From Pseudolabrys sp. (GTDB lineage Bacteria > Pseudomonadota > Alphaproteobacteria > Rhizobiales > Xanthobacteraceae), in contig JAQSCR010000392.1 in assembly GCA_029945495.1 (NCBI GenBank), positions 1 through 25,232 of the forward strand: a stretch of DNA of 25,232 bases, given 5' to 3'. Position numbers and translations under genes: made by a program. The notes under the pieces are model-generated. The model made no database searches and had not been told where the DNA came from. It saw only the letters and a program-made list of their open reading frames with translations. Numbering within the stretch: the stretch's first letter is position 1; every line of letters starts with the position of its first letter. This document shows positions 15,140 through 23,610 of this stretch, piece after piece.

Positions 15140-18130
15140 TTGGCGGTTGTCCTACCCGGCCTGGAAAGGCGTCTGAAGGCCGAAATGACCGGGGACGTTC
15201 GGTTCGACCGCTATACCCGCGGCCGCTACGCGACCGATGCCTCGCACTACCAGATAGAGCCGGTCGGCGTGGTGGCGCCGCGTTCGATAGAGGAAGCCGA
15301 ACGGGCGATAGCGATTTCACGGCAAGAAGGGGTTACCGTTCTGGCGCGCGGCGGCGGCACCTCGCAGTGCGGCCAGACCGTCGGCGCCTCGCTGGTCGTC
15401 GATGGCTCGAAATACCTCACCCGCATCCTCGACCTCGACGTCAAGGCGGCGCGCTGCGCGGTCGAACCCGGCATCGTGCTCGACGAGCTTAACCGCCAGC
15501 TCAAACCCCACGGCCTGTGGTTTCCGGTCGATATCTCGACCGCCTCGCGCGCTACCATCGGCGGCATGGCCGGCAACAATTCTTGCGGCGGCCGTTCGCT
15601 GCGCTACGGGACCATGCGCGACAATGTTTACGCCATCGACGCGCTGTTGGCCGACGGCAGCAAGGCGCATTTCGGGCCGATGGGCGGCAATCTCGCCGAC
15701 ATGCCGCCGGCGCTTCGTCCGCTTGCCCAAGACCTGTTGAACATTGGCGCGCGCGAAGCCGACGAGATCGCTGCGCGCTTTCCGAAAGTGCAGCGCCGCG
15801 TCGGCGGCTACAATCTTGACGCATTGGTGCCGGGCAAATACTCCGGCAAGGATTCGATCAAGAACGACATCAACCTGTCGCATATTCTGGTCGGCTCGGA
15901 AGGCACGCTCGGTTATTCGACCCGCATCGAACTGAAGCTCTCGCCTTTGCTCGGCCGCCGCGCCGTCGGCGCCGTGCATTTCGGCAGCTTCTACGAGGCG
16001 ATGAATTGCGCGCAGCACATCGTCAAGCTCAAGCCGATCGCGGTCGAGCTGATCGACCGGACCATGATCGAACTCGCCGGTGCGATCGCCATGTTCAAAC
16101 CGACGCTTGACCGGTTCGTGCGCGATCTGCCGGCGGCGATCCTGCTGGTCGAATTCGGCGAGGACGACAACGAGGAAAATCTGCGCCGTTTGCGTCAGCT
16201 CAATGAGTTGATCGGCGATCTCGGCTTTGCCTGGAGCAACAGCGGCGCCAAATGGGGCGGCGTGGTCGAGATACTCGATCCCGGTCTGCAAGCGGCGATC
16301 ACCGACGTGCGCACGTCTGGTCTCAACATCATGATGTCGATGAAGGAGAGCGGCAAGCCGGTGTCCTTCGTCGAGGATTGCGCGGTGCCGCTCGAGCACT
16401 TGGCCTCCTACACGACGCGTTTGACGGAGATCTTCGAGAGGAACGGCACGCGCGGCACCTGGTATGCGCATGCCGGCTCCGGCTGTCTGCACGTGCGCCC
16501 GGTGCTCAATCTGCGGCTCGATAAGGATGTGCACGCCATGCGCGCGATCGCCGAAGAGGCCTTCGCCATGGTGCGCGAATACAAGGGTTCGCATTCCGGC
16601 GAACATGGCGACGGGCTGGTGCGCTCCGAATTCAACGAGCCGATGTTCGGTTCGCGGCTGGCGCGCGCATTCGAGGAGGTCAAGGACCGCTTCGATCCGA
16701 ACGGCTTCTACAATCCCGGCAAGATCGTGCGCGCGCCGAAGTTCGATGATCGTTCGCTGTTCCGCTACAAGCCCGACTATCGCGGCGTCGAAATGAAGAC
16801 CGTGCTGGATTGGTCGGCCTATCCGGGCGTCGGCGGCGGTCTGCAAGGCGCGGTCGAGATGTGCAACAACAACGGCGCCTGCCGCAAACTCGCCGGCGGC
16901 GCCATGTGTCCGAGCTATCGCGTCACCCGCGACGAGCGCGACGTGACGCGCGGCCGCGCCAATTCGCTGCGGCTGGCGATCAGCGGCCAGCTCGGCCCAG
17001 ACGCGCTGGCCTCCGACGAAATGGCCGAGACGTTGTCGCTGTGCGTGTCGTGCAAGGCCTGCCGCAGCGAATGCCCGACCGGCGTCGATATGGCGCGCAT
17101 GAAGATCGAGGTTCTCGCCGCGCGCGCCGCCAAGCACGGCCTTAGTTTGCACAATCGCCTTGTCGGCTATCTGCCGCGCTATGCGCCTTGGGCTGCGCGC
17201 TTTGCCGCTTTGTTCAATCTGCGCGATCGGATTCCGTTGCTGCGCCGCGCCTCGGAAGCCTTCGCCAATTTCTCGGTCCGCCGCAGCCTGCCGCAATGGC
17301 GGCGCGATACTTACCGCGACCGTTCCGCGGGCGCGGCGGCGACACCGATGCGCGAGGTCGTACTGTTCGCCGACACTTTCAACCGCTATTTCGAGCGCGA
17401 AAACCTCGACGCGGCTTTTGCCGTGCTGGTGGCCGGCGGCTATCGCGTGCACGCCTCGCTGCCGATAGACGGCCAAAAAAACCGAAATGCGCGGCCGCTG
17501 TGCTGCGGTCGCACCTTCCTCTCGGTCGGCAAGGTCGACGCGGCGCGCGCCGAGATGCGGCGTACGCTTGCGGCGCTGACGCCCTATGCCGCGCGCGGTA
17601 TCCCCATTGTCGGCCTGGAGCCGAGTTGCCTGCTGACGTTGCGCGACGAATTGCCGGCGCTGCTCAAAGGCGAAGCCGCCAACCAAATCGCTGCCAACGC
17701 GCTGCTGCTCGAGGAATTCCTCGCCCGCGAGCATAAAGCCGGCCGGCTCGATCTGCCGCTCGGTGCGCTGCCGCGGAAGGCGCTGCTGCACGGCCATTGC
17801 CACCAGAAGGCCTTCAGCGCCATGGGCGCAGTCGAAACCGTGCTGAAGCTTGTTCCGGAACTCAGCGTCGAGACCATCGAATCAAGTTGCTGCGGCATGG
17901 CAGGCAGCTTCGGCTACAACAAGGACACGATCGACGTCTCGCTCAAGATGGGCGAACTGTTGCTGCTGCCGGCGGTGCGTAAGGCGCCCGGCGACACGCT
18001 GATCGTCGCCGACGGCACTTCATGCCGCCACCAGATCCATGACGGCGCGAGCCGCGATGCGCTGCATGTCGCGCGCGTGCTGGAAATGAGTCTTGCCGCG
18101 GCGAACCGGAAGGCGGATAGTTCCCACTGA
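15140..18130 (+). CDS. FAD-binding and 4Fe-4S oxidoreductase (YdiJ / D-2-hydroxyacid dehydrogenase type)
   Basis: This large flavo-iron-sulfur protein of about 996 residues would oxidise a D-2-hydroxyacid (D-lactate, D-2-hydroxyglutarate or glycolate type). A VAO/PCMH FAD domain comes first (LARGGGTSQCGQTVG, about 68-82; NNSCGGRSLRYG), then the FAD-oxidase C-terminal domain, which ends near GFYNPGKIV. An iron-sulfur region follows, with CNNNGAC...MCPSY from about 575 and CVSCKACRSECPTG at about 635-648. Two CCG modules (PLCCGRTF at about 788; SSCCGMAGSFGY at about 916) complete it, as in GlpC/GlcF. The size and order match the fused YdiJ family. I chose TTG at 15140 because GAGAGGAA lies just upstream; an in-frame ATG at 15050 would add 30 unlikely residues. 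A MetE-like gene follows by 45 bp. Confidence 0.88.
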   Translation: MAVVLPGLERRLKAEMTGDVRFDRYTRGRYATDASHYQIEPVGVVAPRSIEEAERAIAISRQEGVTVLARGGGTSQCGQTVGASLVVDGSKYLTRILDLDVKAARCAVEPGIVLDELNRQLKPHGLWFPVDISTASRATIGGMAGNNSCGGRSLRYGTMRDNVYAIDALLADGSKAHFGPMGGNLADMPPALRPLAQDLLNIGAREADEIAARFPKVQRRVGGYNLDALVPGKYSGKDSIKNDINLSHILVGSEGTLGYSTRIELKLSPLLGRRAVGAVHFGSFYEAMNCAQHIVKLKPIAVELIDRTMIELAGAIAMFKPTLDRFVRDLPAAILLVEFGEDDNEENLRRLRQLNELIGDLGFAWSNSGAKWGGVVEILDPGLQAAITDVRTSGLNIMMSMKESGKPVSFVEDCAVPLEHLASYTTRLTEIFERNGTRGTWYAHAGSGCLHVRPVLNLRLDKDVHAMRAIAEEAFAMVREYKGSHSGEHGDGLVRSEFNEPMFGSRLARAFEEVKDRFDPNGFYNPGKIVRAPKFDDRSLFRYKPDYRGVEMKTVLDWSAYPGVGGGLQGAVEMCNNNGACRKLAGGAMCPSYRVTRDERDVTRGRANSLRLAISGQLGPDALASDEMAETLSLCVSCKACRSECPTGVDMARMKIEVLAARAAKHGLSLHNRLVGYLPRYAPWAARFAALFNLRDRIPLLRRASEAFANFSVRRSLPQWRRDTYRDRSAGAAATPMREVVLFADTFNRYFERENLDAAFAVLVAGGYRVHASLPIDGQKNRNARPLCCGRTFLSVGKVDAARAEMRRTLAALTPYAARGIPIVGLEPSCLLTLRDELPALLKGEAANQIAANALLLEEFLAREHKAGRLDLPLGALPRKALLHGHCHQKAFSAMGAVETVLKLVPELSVETIESSCCGMAGSFGYNKDTIDVSLKMGELLLLPAVRKAPGDTLIVADGTSCRHQIHDGASRDALHVARVLEMSLAAANRKADSSH

Positions 18131-18175
18131 GACCAGAAGCGCGCCGTGAAGACGCGCCGGTTCAGGGAGGATAGG

Positions 18176-19207
18176 ATGGCCTTGCCGTTGCTTCCGACGA
18201 GCCTCGTTGGCTCCTACGCGCAGCCGGACTGGTTGATCGACCGGCAAAAACTCGCCGGCCGTTTTCCGCCACGTGTGCGTGCCAAGGAGCTGTGGCGGGT
18301 GGCGCCGGAGTTTCTCGACCAGGCACAAGATGACGCCACCTTGCTCGCCATTCGCAACCAGGAGCGCGCCGGGCTCGACATCATCACCGACGGCGAGATG
18401 CGCCGCGAAAGCTATTCCAACCGCTTCGCCACCGCGCTCGAAGGCGTCGACCTCGACAATCCCGGTTCGGCGCTCGACCGCTCCGGCCATCCCAATCCGG
18501 TGCCGCGCGTGACCGGCAAGATTCGCCGCAGGCATCCGGTCGAGGTACGCGACGTCAAATTCCTACGCGCCAATACCGACCGCGCCATCAAGATCACGGT
18601 TCCTGGCCCGTTCACGATGTCGCAGCAGGCGCAAAACGACTTCTACAAGGACGAGCAGGAAATGGTGCTCGACTACGCGGCGGCGGTGAATGCCGAAATC
18701 AAGGACCTGTTCGCCGCCGGCGCCGATATTGTCCAGATCGACGAGCCCTATATGCAGGCGCGGGCAGACAAGGCGCGCCTGATCGGGCTCAACGGCCTCA
18801 ACGCCGCACTCGATGGCGTCAAGGGCACGACCGCGGTGCATATCTGCTTCGGTTATGCGGCGGTGATCCATGTGCGGCCGGAGGGCTATTCGTTCCTGCC
18901 GGAGTTCGCCAATTCGCCCGTTCAGCAGGTGTCGATCGAAACCGCGCAGTCCGGCCTCGACTGCAAGGTGCTGGAGACGCTGCCAGGCAAGACCATCATC
19001 CTCGGCGTGCTCGATCTGTCCGACATGACGATCGAGCACCCGGAAGCGGTCGCCGCGCGCATCCGCCGCGCGCTGCCTTATGTGCCGGCCGACAGAATCG
19101 TGGTCGCGCCCGACTGCGGCTTGAAATATCTGCCGCGCGAAGTCGCTTACGGCAAAATGTGCGCCATGGTCGAAGGCGCCAAGATCGTGCGCGCCGAACT
19201 GGCCTAG
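18176..19207 (+). CDS. Second short MetE-like (cobalamin-independent methionine synthase II family) protein
   Basis: This single-barrel enzyme of 343 residues belongs to the MetE/UROD-like superfamily. It has TSLVGSYAQP at the N-terminus, DGEMRRE (72-78), Asp189 (QIDEP), and probable zinc ligands His222 and Cys224 (HICFG), Glu255 (SIETA) and Cys314 (PDCGLKY). As with the paralogue at 10032, the folate-binding half of MetE is absent. GGAGG at 18166-18170 fixes the ATG at 18176. It lies 45 bp after the FAD/Fe-S dehydrogenase gene on the same strand and is probably co-transcribed, so its real job may be in the breakdown of a methylated or thioether compound rather than methionine synthesis. Its stop overlaps the stop of the convergent dctM gene. 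Confidence 0.86.
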   Translation: MALPLLPTSLVGSYAQPDWLIDRQKLAGRFPPRVRAKELWRVAPEFLDQAQDDATLLAIRNQERAGLDIITDGEMRRESYSNRFATALEGVDLDNPGSALDRSGHPNPVPRVTGKIRRRHPVEVRDVKFLRANTDRAIKITVPGPFTMSQQAQNDFYKDEQEMVLDYAAAVNAEIKDLFAAGADIVQIDEPYMQARADKARLIGLNGLNAALDGVKGTTAVHICFGYAAVIHVRPEGYSFLPEFANSPVQQVSIETAQSGLDCKVLETLPGKTIILGVLDLSDMTIEHPEAVAARIRRALPYVPADRIVVAPDCGLKYLPREVAYGKMCAMVEGAKIVRAELA

Positions 19208-20487
19208 CCGTAGAAATAACTCACCAGAGCGAGCGAGACCCAGGGCACGTAAGTGCACAGGATCAGCACGAACAGCAGCGCGGCGATGAACGGCAGGTTC
19301 ACCTTGGTGGTTTCCCAGATATCGGCCTTGGCGATGGAGCAGGCGGCCATCAGTACGCTCGCGACCGGCGGGGTCTGCTGGCCGATGGCGAGATTGAGCG
19401 TCACCACCAAACCGAAGTGAATCGGGTCGATGCCGACCGCCGTGACCATCGGCATCACGATCGGAATCACCAGAATGATCGCCGCCGCCGAATGCAGGAA
19501 CATCCCGAGGATGAGGAATGCGACGTTAAGCAGCGCCAGCACCACGAATTTGTTGGTGGTGATCTGGGTGATGGCATGGCCTAAAGCCTGCGGCACCTGG
19601 GCCTCGGTCAGGAAGGTGCCGATCAGCGCCGAGCTTGCGACTAGCAACATGACAACGGCCGTTTGCACGCCGCCGTCGACGCAGGCTTTGCGCAGTTCGC
19701 GCCAGTTCAGATCGCGGTAAATCAGGCCGCCGACGACCAGCGCGGCGACGACCGCCATGCCGGCGCCTTCGGTGGCGGTGACGACGCCGGCGAAGATCGA
19801 GCCGAGAATGGCGATCGGCAGGATGAAGGCCCACAGCGCGTCCTTGAAGGTCGCCCAGATGTGGTCGAGCCGGAAACGCTCTTCGACCGGGAAATTATAA
19901 CGCACGGCCTGCCAATAGGCGGCGACGGCAAGGCCGATGGCACCTAAGAGGCCCGGAACGATGCCGGCTACGAACAGTTTGACCACCGAGGTCTGCGCCA
20001 TCACCGCGTACAGGATCATCGGGATCGACGGCGGAATGATGATGGCGAGGCTCGCCGACGATGACACCACCGCGGCGGCGACTTCCTTGGAATAGCCGCG
20101 CTTCTTCATCGCCGGGATCAGGATAGTACCGAGCGCCGCCACGTCGGCGACCGCCGAGCCGGAGATCTCAGCGAAGAACAGCGACGTGATGATCGACACC
20201 ATCGACAGTCCGCCGCGCACGAATCCAACCAGCGCCGAGGCGAAGGCGACCAAGCGGCGCGAGATCGACGACGCGTTCATGATCGCACCGGCGAGGATGA
20301 ACAGCGGTATGGCCAACAGCGGAAAACTCGAGGCGCCATCGAGCATGACCAGCGCCAGGTTCGGCAACATGGTCGCGCCCTGGATGACATAAATCGCCAC
20401 CAGGGCAACCAGCCCGAGCGCCACCGCGATCGGCACATTGATGATCGCGAGGCCGAGCATGCCGATCAGCATCAAAGTAATGGTCAT
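19204..20487 (-). CDS. dctM: TRAP transporter large permease (DctM)
   Basis: This is the main membrane subunit of a sodium-dependent tripartite carrier, with 427 residues and about 12 hydrophobic segments. Family features include the GSAVADVAALGTILIPAMKK segment, SSSASLAIIIPPSIPMI with its paired prolines, and the C-terminal repeat with IGQQTPPVASVL. ATG at 20487 overlaps the stop of dctQ as ATGA, giving translational coupling. The stop at 19204-19206 overlaps the stop of the convergent MetE-like gene in a shared CTAG. It acts with DctQ and the DctP binding protein encoded upstream to import a small organic acid. Confidence 0.95.
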   Translation of the reverse strand: MTITLMLIGMLGLAIINVPIAVALGLVALVAIYVIQGATMLPNLALVMLDGASSFPLLAIPLFILAGAIMNASSISRRLVAFASALVGFVRGGLSMVSIITSLFFAEISGSAVADVAALGTILIPAMKKRGYSKEVAAAVVSSSASLAIIIPPSIPMILYAVMAQTSVVKLFVAGIVPGLLGAIGLAVAAYWQAVRYNFPVEERFRLDHIWATFKDALWAFILPIAILGSIFAGVVTATEGAGMAVVAALVVGGLIYRDLNWRELRKACVDGGVQTAVVMLLVASSALIGTFLTEAQVPQALGHAITQITTNKFVVLALLNVAFLILGMFLHSAAAIILVIPIVMPMVTAVGIDPIHFGLVVTLNLAIGQQTPPVASVLMAACSIAKADIWETTKVNLPFIAALLFVLILCTYVPWVSLALVSYFYG

Positions 20488-21044
20488 GACCGTTTGCCCT
20501 TTTTCGGGGCGGAGGGCGACGGCGCACCATGCGACATGGCTTCGAGGAATTCGGCGTCGACAAAACCGCCGCCGCGCGCGTCTCTCATGATCTGCGGCAG
20601 GCGCAATGCCTCGGCAATGACGAATAAGGCGGCGCCGATCGGGATTGCCGAATCGGTGAGTCGCAGTGGCACCCATGGCAGGCTGACCATGCCATCGCCG
20701 CCCAGCACGACCAGGACCTGAACGCCGGTCCAGGCCAGCGCGATGAAAAAGATAAAGACGCAGGCCTCGGCAATGATGGTCACGGCGACGCGAAGCCGCG
20801 GCGGCATGGCATTGACGAAGCCGGGTACGCCGATATGCGCGCCCTTCAGCGCCGCCAGCGCCGACCCGTAATAGGTTAGCCACACCAGCCCGACCGAGGC
20901 GGTCTCGTCGTACCACGACAGCGAATAGCCGACATAGCGGAAGGCAAAGCCGGCGATGACCAGCAGCGTCAGGGCGCAGACCAGTACAATGACGATGGTT
21001 TCGAGCAGCCATTCGAAGGCGGCGCGCAGGCTTGCAAGATTCAC
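20484..21044 (-). CDS. dctQ: TRAP transporter small permease (DctQ)
   Basis: This is the small membrane subunit, 186 residues, with four hydrophobic segments (about 14-36, 48-66, 88-110, 130-150). The sequence SLSWYDETASVGLVWLTYYG is the typical W-x2-E-type motif of DctQ proteins, followed by KGAHIGVPGF. A polar C-terminal tail ends in PKKGKRS. Its stop overlaps the dctM start by 4 bp. It lies 72 bp downstream of dctP, separated by a stem-loop. Confidence 0.92.
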   Translation of the reverse strand: MNLASLRAAFEWLLETIVIVLVCALTLLVIAGFAFRYVGYSLSWYDETASVGLVWLTYYGSALAALKGAHIGVPGFVNAMPPRLRVAVTIIAEACVFIFFIALAWTGVQVLVVLGGDGMVSLPWVPLRLTDSAIPIGAALFVIAEALRLPQIMRDARGGGFVDAEFLEAMSHGAPSPSAPKKGKRS

Positions 21045-21073
21045 GTCGTCACTCCGCCTCGTACAAACAAGTG

Positions 21074-21097
21074 GGGCTGGCCGTTCGCGGCCAGCCC
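21074..21097. terminator. Intercistronic stem-loop between dctP and dctQ
   Basis: GGGCTGGCCG (21074-21083) pairs perfectly with CGGCCAGCCC (21088-21097) around TTCG (CGAA on the transcribed strand). No T-run follows on the minus strand, so it is more likely a partial terminator or mRNA-protecting hairpin that raises binding-protein levels relative to the permeases. Confidence 0.7.
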
Positions 21098-21116
21098 TCG
21101 ATTCAATGCTTCCGGG

Positions 21117-22091
21117 TTATCTGCCCAGCGCCAACGACTTGTCGATGAGTTCCTTGCCGCCCGGAACTTCCTTGGCGAACTCCTCGTAGATCTTGGCGCT
21201 GGCCTTGATGAAGGCATCTTTGTCAGCTTCATTGACCTGCATGCCGGCCTTCTTGAGTTTGTCCAGCAAGTCGGTGTCGAGCTTGGCGGCGATCTTATAG
21301 ACCTCCGGCTGCATTTCGATCGCCGTGTCGGTCAGGATTTTCTGCACCTCGGGCGGCAGCCGTGCCCAGCTTGCGCCGGCGGTGACGAAGGCCGGCGTGT
21401 AAACGTGACCGGTCATGGAGAGGTATTTCTGCACTTCGTAGAAGCGCGACGGATAGATCTGCGCCAGCGGGTTTTCCTGCGCGTCCATCACACCGGTCTG
21501 CAGCGCGACGAACACTTCCGACAGTGCCAGCGGACTCGGATTGGCGCCGTAAGCCTGGAACATCTTCACGCGCCAGCCGCCTTGCGGCACACGCAGTTTA
21601 ATGCCCTGCAGGTCCTCCGGCTTGACGATCGGCCGTTTGCTGTTGGTGATCTGGCGGAAGCCGTTCTCCCAGATGGCGATGATATGATAGCCGGCTTTCT
21701 CCGCCGCCGGATTCATGCTCGGAACGACGATCTGGTCGCGGATCTTGGCCATGTGCTCGCGGTTCTTGACCAGATAAGGCATTTCGAACAGGCCGAACGC
21801 CGGCACCTGCGACGACATCACCGTCGAGGGCAGTGCCAGATCGACGGTGCCGAGCTTCAGCTTCTTCATGAGTTCGGCGTCGCCGCCGAGCTGGCTCGAT
21901 CCGTAGGTCGTCACTTTCGCCTTGTCGCCGAGCTTGGCATTGGCGCGTTTGGCGAATTCCAGAGCCGACAGGTCGAACAGCGAGCCGGGCTCGCCGACAT
22001 GGCCGAACTTGATTTCGGTTTGGGCGACCGCGGCGCCGGCCGACAGCACGGTCGCGACGATGACGGTCAGCAACGATCTAGCGAGCGACAT
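21117..22091 (-). CDS. dctP: TRAP transporter substrate-binding protein (DctP family)
   Basis: This is a periplasmic binding protein of 324 residues. A signal peptide spans about 1-23 (hydrophobic LLTVIVATVLSAGAAVAQ). The mature part starts with EIKFGHVGEPGSLFD and has the family core LRVPQGGWRVKMFQAYGANP, whose Arg residues usually bind the substrate carboxylate, then EVFVALQTGVMDAQENPLAQIY. GGGAGGA lies a few bases upstream of the ATG at 22091; the frame is open to 22196, but that extension has no signal peptide at its N-terminus. It is the first gene of the dctP-dctQ-dctM unit. The substrate is probably a carboxylic acid, but its identity is not determined by the sequence. Confidence 0.94.
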   Translation of the reverse strand: MSLARSLLTVIVATVLSAGAAVAQTEIKFGHVGEPGSLFDLSALEFAKRANAKLGDKAKVTTYGSSQLGGDAELMKKLKLGTVDLALPSTVMSSQVPAFGLFEMPYLVKNREHMAKIRDQIVVPSMNPAAEKAGYHIIAIWENGFRQITNSKRPIVKPEDLQGIKLRVPQGGWRVKMFQAYGANPSPLALSEVFVALQTGVMDAQENPLAQIYPSRFYEVQKYLSMTGHVYTPAFVTAGASWARLPPEVQKILTDTAIEMQPEVYKIAAKLDTDLLDKLKKAGMQVNEADKDAFIKASAKIYEEFAKEVPGGKELIDKSLALGR

Positions 22092-22248
22092 GTGAATCCT
22101 CCCGATGGCTTTTTTGGTTCCGCCGGCCACGGTGCGAACGAGGCCTTGGTTATTTTGTATTCCAGCTATCAATGCAAATTGGGCCGGACATGACAAGCCG
22201 GGCCTGCGCGGAACCGTGGCCGGTACCGCGCTGCAACACGACGTCCGA

Positions 22249-22995
22249 TCAGAATCGCAAATTGACGCCGAGCGTCACCCAGTTGGAATTCTCGCCGGTG
22301 ATATTGCGGCCCCAGATCACGTCGAAGTCGATGTTTTCCTTCGGCGTGAAGCGCAGGCCGATCTGGCTGCGCGGCTCGCGCACGCTGTTGTTCGACGGCG
22401 CGGCGTCGGGCTCGGCCGCCTGCAGGCGGCCGCTCTGGCCGTAGACTTCGCCGATCAGCGTGAATGACTTGACGAAATTCCATTCGAAGCCGCCGCCCCA
22501 GGTCGCGTAGTTGATTTTGGCGACGCCGTCATACATCCAGCCGCCGTTGAGATTGATCTTGAAGTCCTCGCGCAGCTGAAAGGTGACCGGCACGTTGATG
22601 AAGCCGCCGGTATTGGCGCCGCTGATCAGGTTCCAGCTGCTGCCGCCCGAGATGGCGAGGCCGAACGGATGGTTCTCGCTCGGAATGATATTGGTCTTGG
22701 CCTTCAGCGTGCCGCTGGTGCCCCAGACGCTGTCGCTGCGCGAACGCTGCAACTGGCCGCCGACTTCGACCGGAATACCGAGCTTGACGACACAGGCCGG
22801 CGCTGTCGCAGCGATCAGGTCATGATTGCCGGCAAACGACGCCCAGGATTCAACCTTGCATTCGCCCGGCTTGCCGATCTCGGTATCGTCGACGGCGAAG
22901 GCGCCGCCCGCGGCATATGCGCCACTCGGCACAAGCAAGAGGCCGGCGGTCAGCAAGGCCAACGCCGCCCCGCCGCGTCTGAATTCCGAAGTCAT
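22249..22995 (-). CDS. Predicted outer-membrane beta-barrel protein
   Basis: This exported protein of 248 residues has unknown cargo. A signal peptide spans about 1-29 (ALALLTAGLLLVPSGAYAAG). The rest alternates polar and hydrophobic residues in short strands with Gly/Asn turns, and the chain ends in TLGVNLRF. The terminal Phe is the usual signal for outer-membrane assembly. Two Cys (in GECKVES and PACVVK) could form a disulphide. The pattern resembles porin-like proteins sometimes annotated as 'MetA-pathway of phenol degradation' or transporter-like barrels. It follows no clear operon partner; the TRAP dctP gene begins 157 bp downstream on the same strand. Confidence 0.75.
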   Translation of the reverse strand: MTSEFRRGGAALALLTAGLLLVPSGAYAAGGAFAVDDTEIGKPGECKVESWASFAGNHDLIAATAPACVVKLGIPVEVGGQLQRSRSDSVWGTSGTLKAKTNIIPSENHPFGLAISGGSSWNLISGANTGGFINVPVTFQLREDFKINLNGGWMYDGVAKINYATWGGGFEWNFVKSFTLIGEVYGQSGRLQAAEPDAAPSNNSVREPRSQIGLRFTPKENIDFDVIWGRNITGENSNWVTLGVNLRF

Positions 22996-23209
22996 GACAT
23001 CTCGCCGCCCCGCATCAACGCCTAATAGAACACTGATTCATAAATAGCATTGCCTTTGCGGGAAGTCTGGAAAATCGAGCGAATTGGATATGGGCGGCCA
23101 AACCGCCATTCTCGATAAAGCGGCCGCCTGGACGGGGATTCCGGGCGGGCCTGATCGATCGGCGTTTACGGGGTGGGGCTTGCGCCGATCGCTAACAATG
23201 CCGAAAGCG

Positions 23210-23509
23210 TCAATAAGGGGCGACGTCGCAGACCTTGACCACGCGCAGATGGCCCCAGCGGTTGTAACGCTCGACATAGCGGCAATCGCCGTAACCGGGG
23301 TCGGATACATAGGCCGGGCCGGCGTACGCGTTGGAGGCGGCCGCCGCGCCGATCAATGTGCCGGCGACGATGCCGATCCCGAAGGCGGTGCCGAAGCGGG
23401 GGCGGGCCTGGGCTTCGCCGCTGGTGGCGGCAATGGTGCCGGCAAGCGTCAGCGCGGCGAGGGCGGTCGCAAGGGTCTTGGATGCTGTCTTGGTGCTGAA
23501 TTTGGTCAT
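23210..23509 (-). CDS. Small secreted or surface protein, hypothetical
   Basis: I do not recognise a named family. The ATG at 23509 has GGAGA upstream (23514-23518) and gives 99 residues. Residues 1-36 form a basic then hydrophobic leader that ends in GEAQA, a plausible signal peptide. A short Gly/Ala-rich hydrophobic stretch follows (AFGIGIVAGTLIGAAAASNAYA). The C-terminus is rich in Tyr, Gly and Arg, with two Cys (GDCRYVERYNRWGHLRVVKV and CDVAPY) that could pair. Similar small exported proteins with a Tyr/Arg tail are common in Rhizobiales and have no assigned function. The frame is open to 23638, but the upstream part looks non-coding and would overlap the DUF4337 gene. Confidence 0.7.
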   Translation of the reverse strand: MTKFSTKTASKTLATALAALTLAGTIAATSGEAQARPRFGTAFGIGIVAGTLIGAAAASNAYAGPAYVSDPGYGDCRYVERYNRWGHLRVVKVCDVAPY

Positions 23510-23610
23510 GGCGGTCTCCATCCGGTGATTTGGGGCGGCCGAAAGGGCCGCATATCCATTGGTCGCCGGACGGAGAGAAAGGTTCAAAGCGGCAGGCAGC
23601 GAATCTTGGG

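Noticed and set aside
15317..17803. An 828-codon minus-strand ORF opposite the FAD/Fe-S gene
   Set aside because: It is antisense to a gene with complete domain motifs, and its composition (His/Arg/Ala-rich, no recognisable motif) is typical of a GC-rich shadow.
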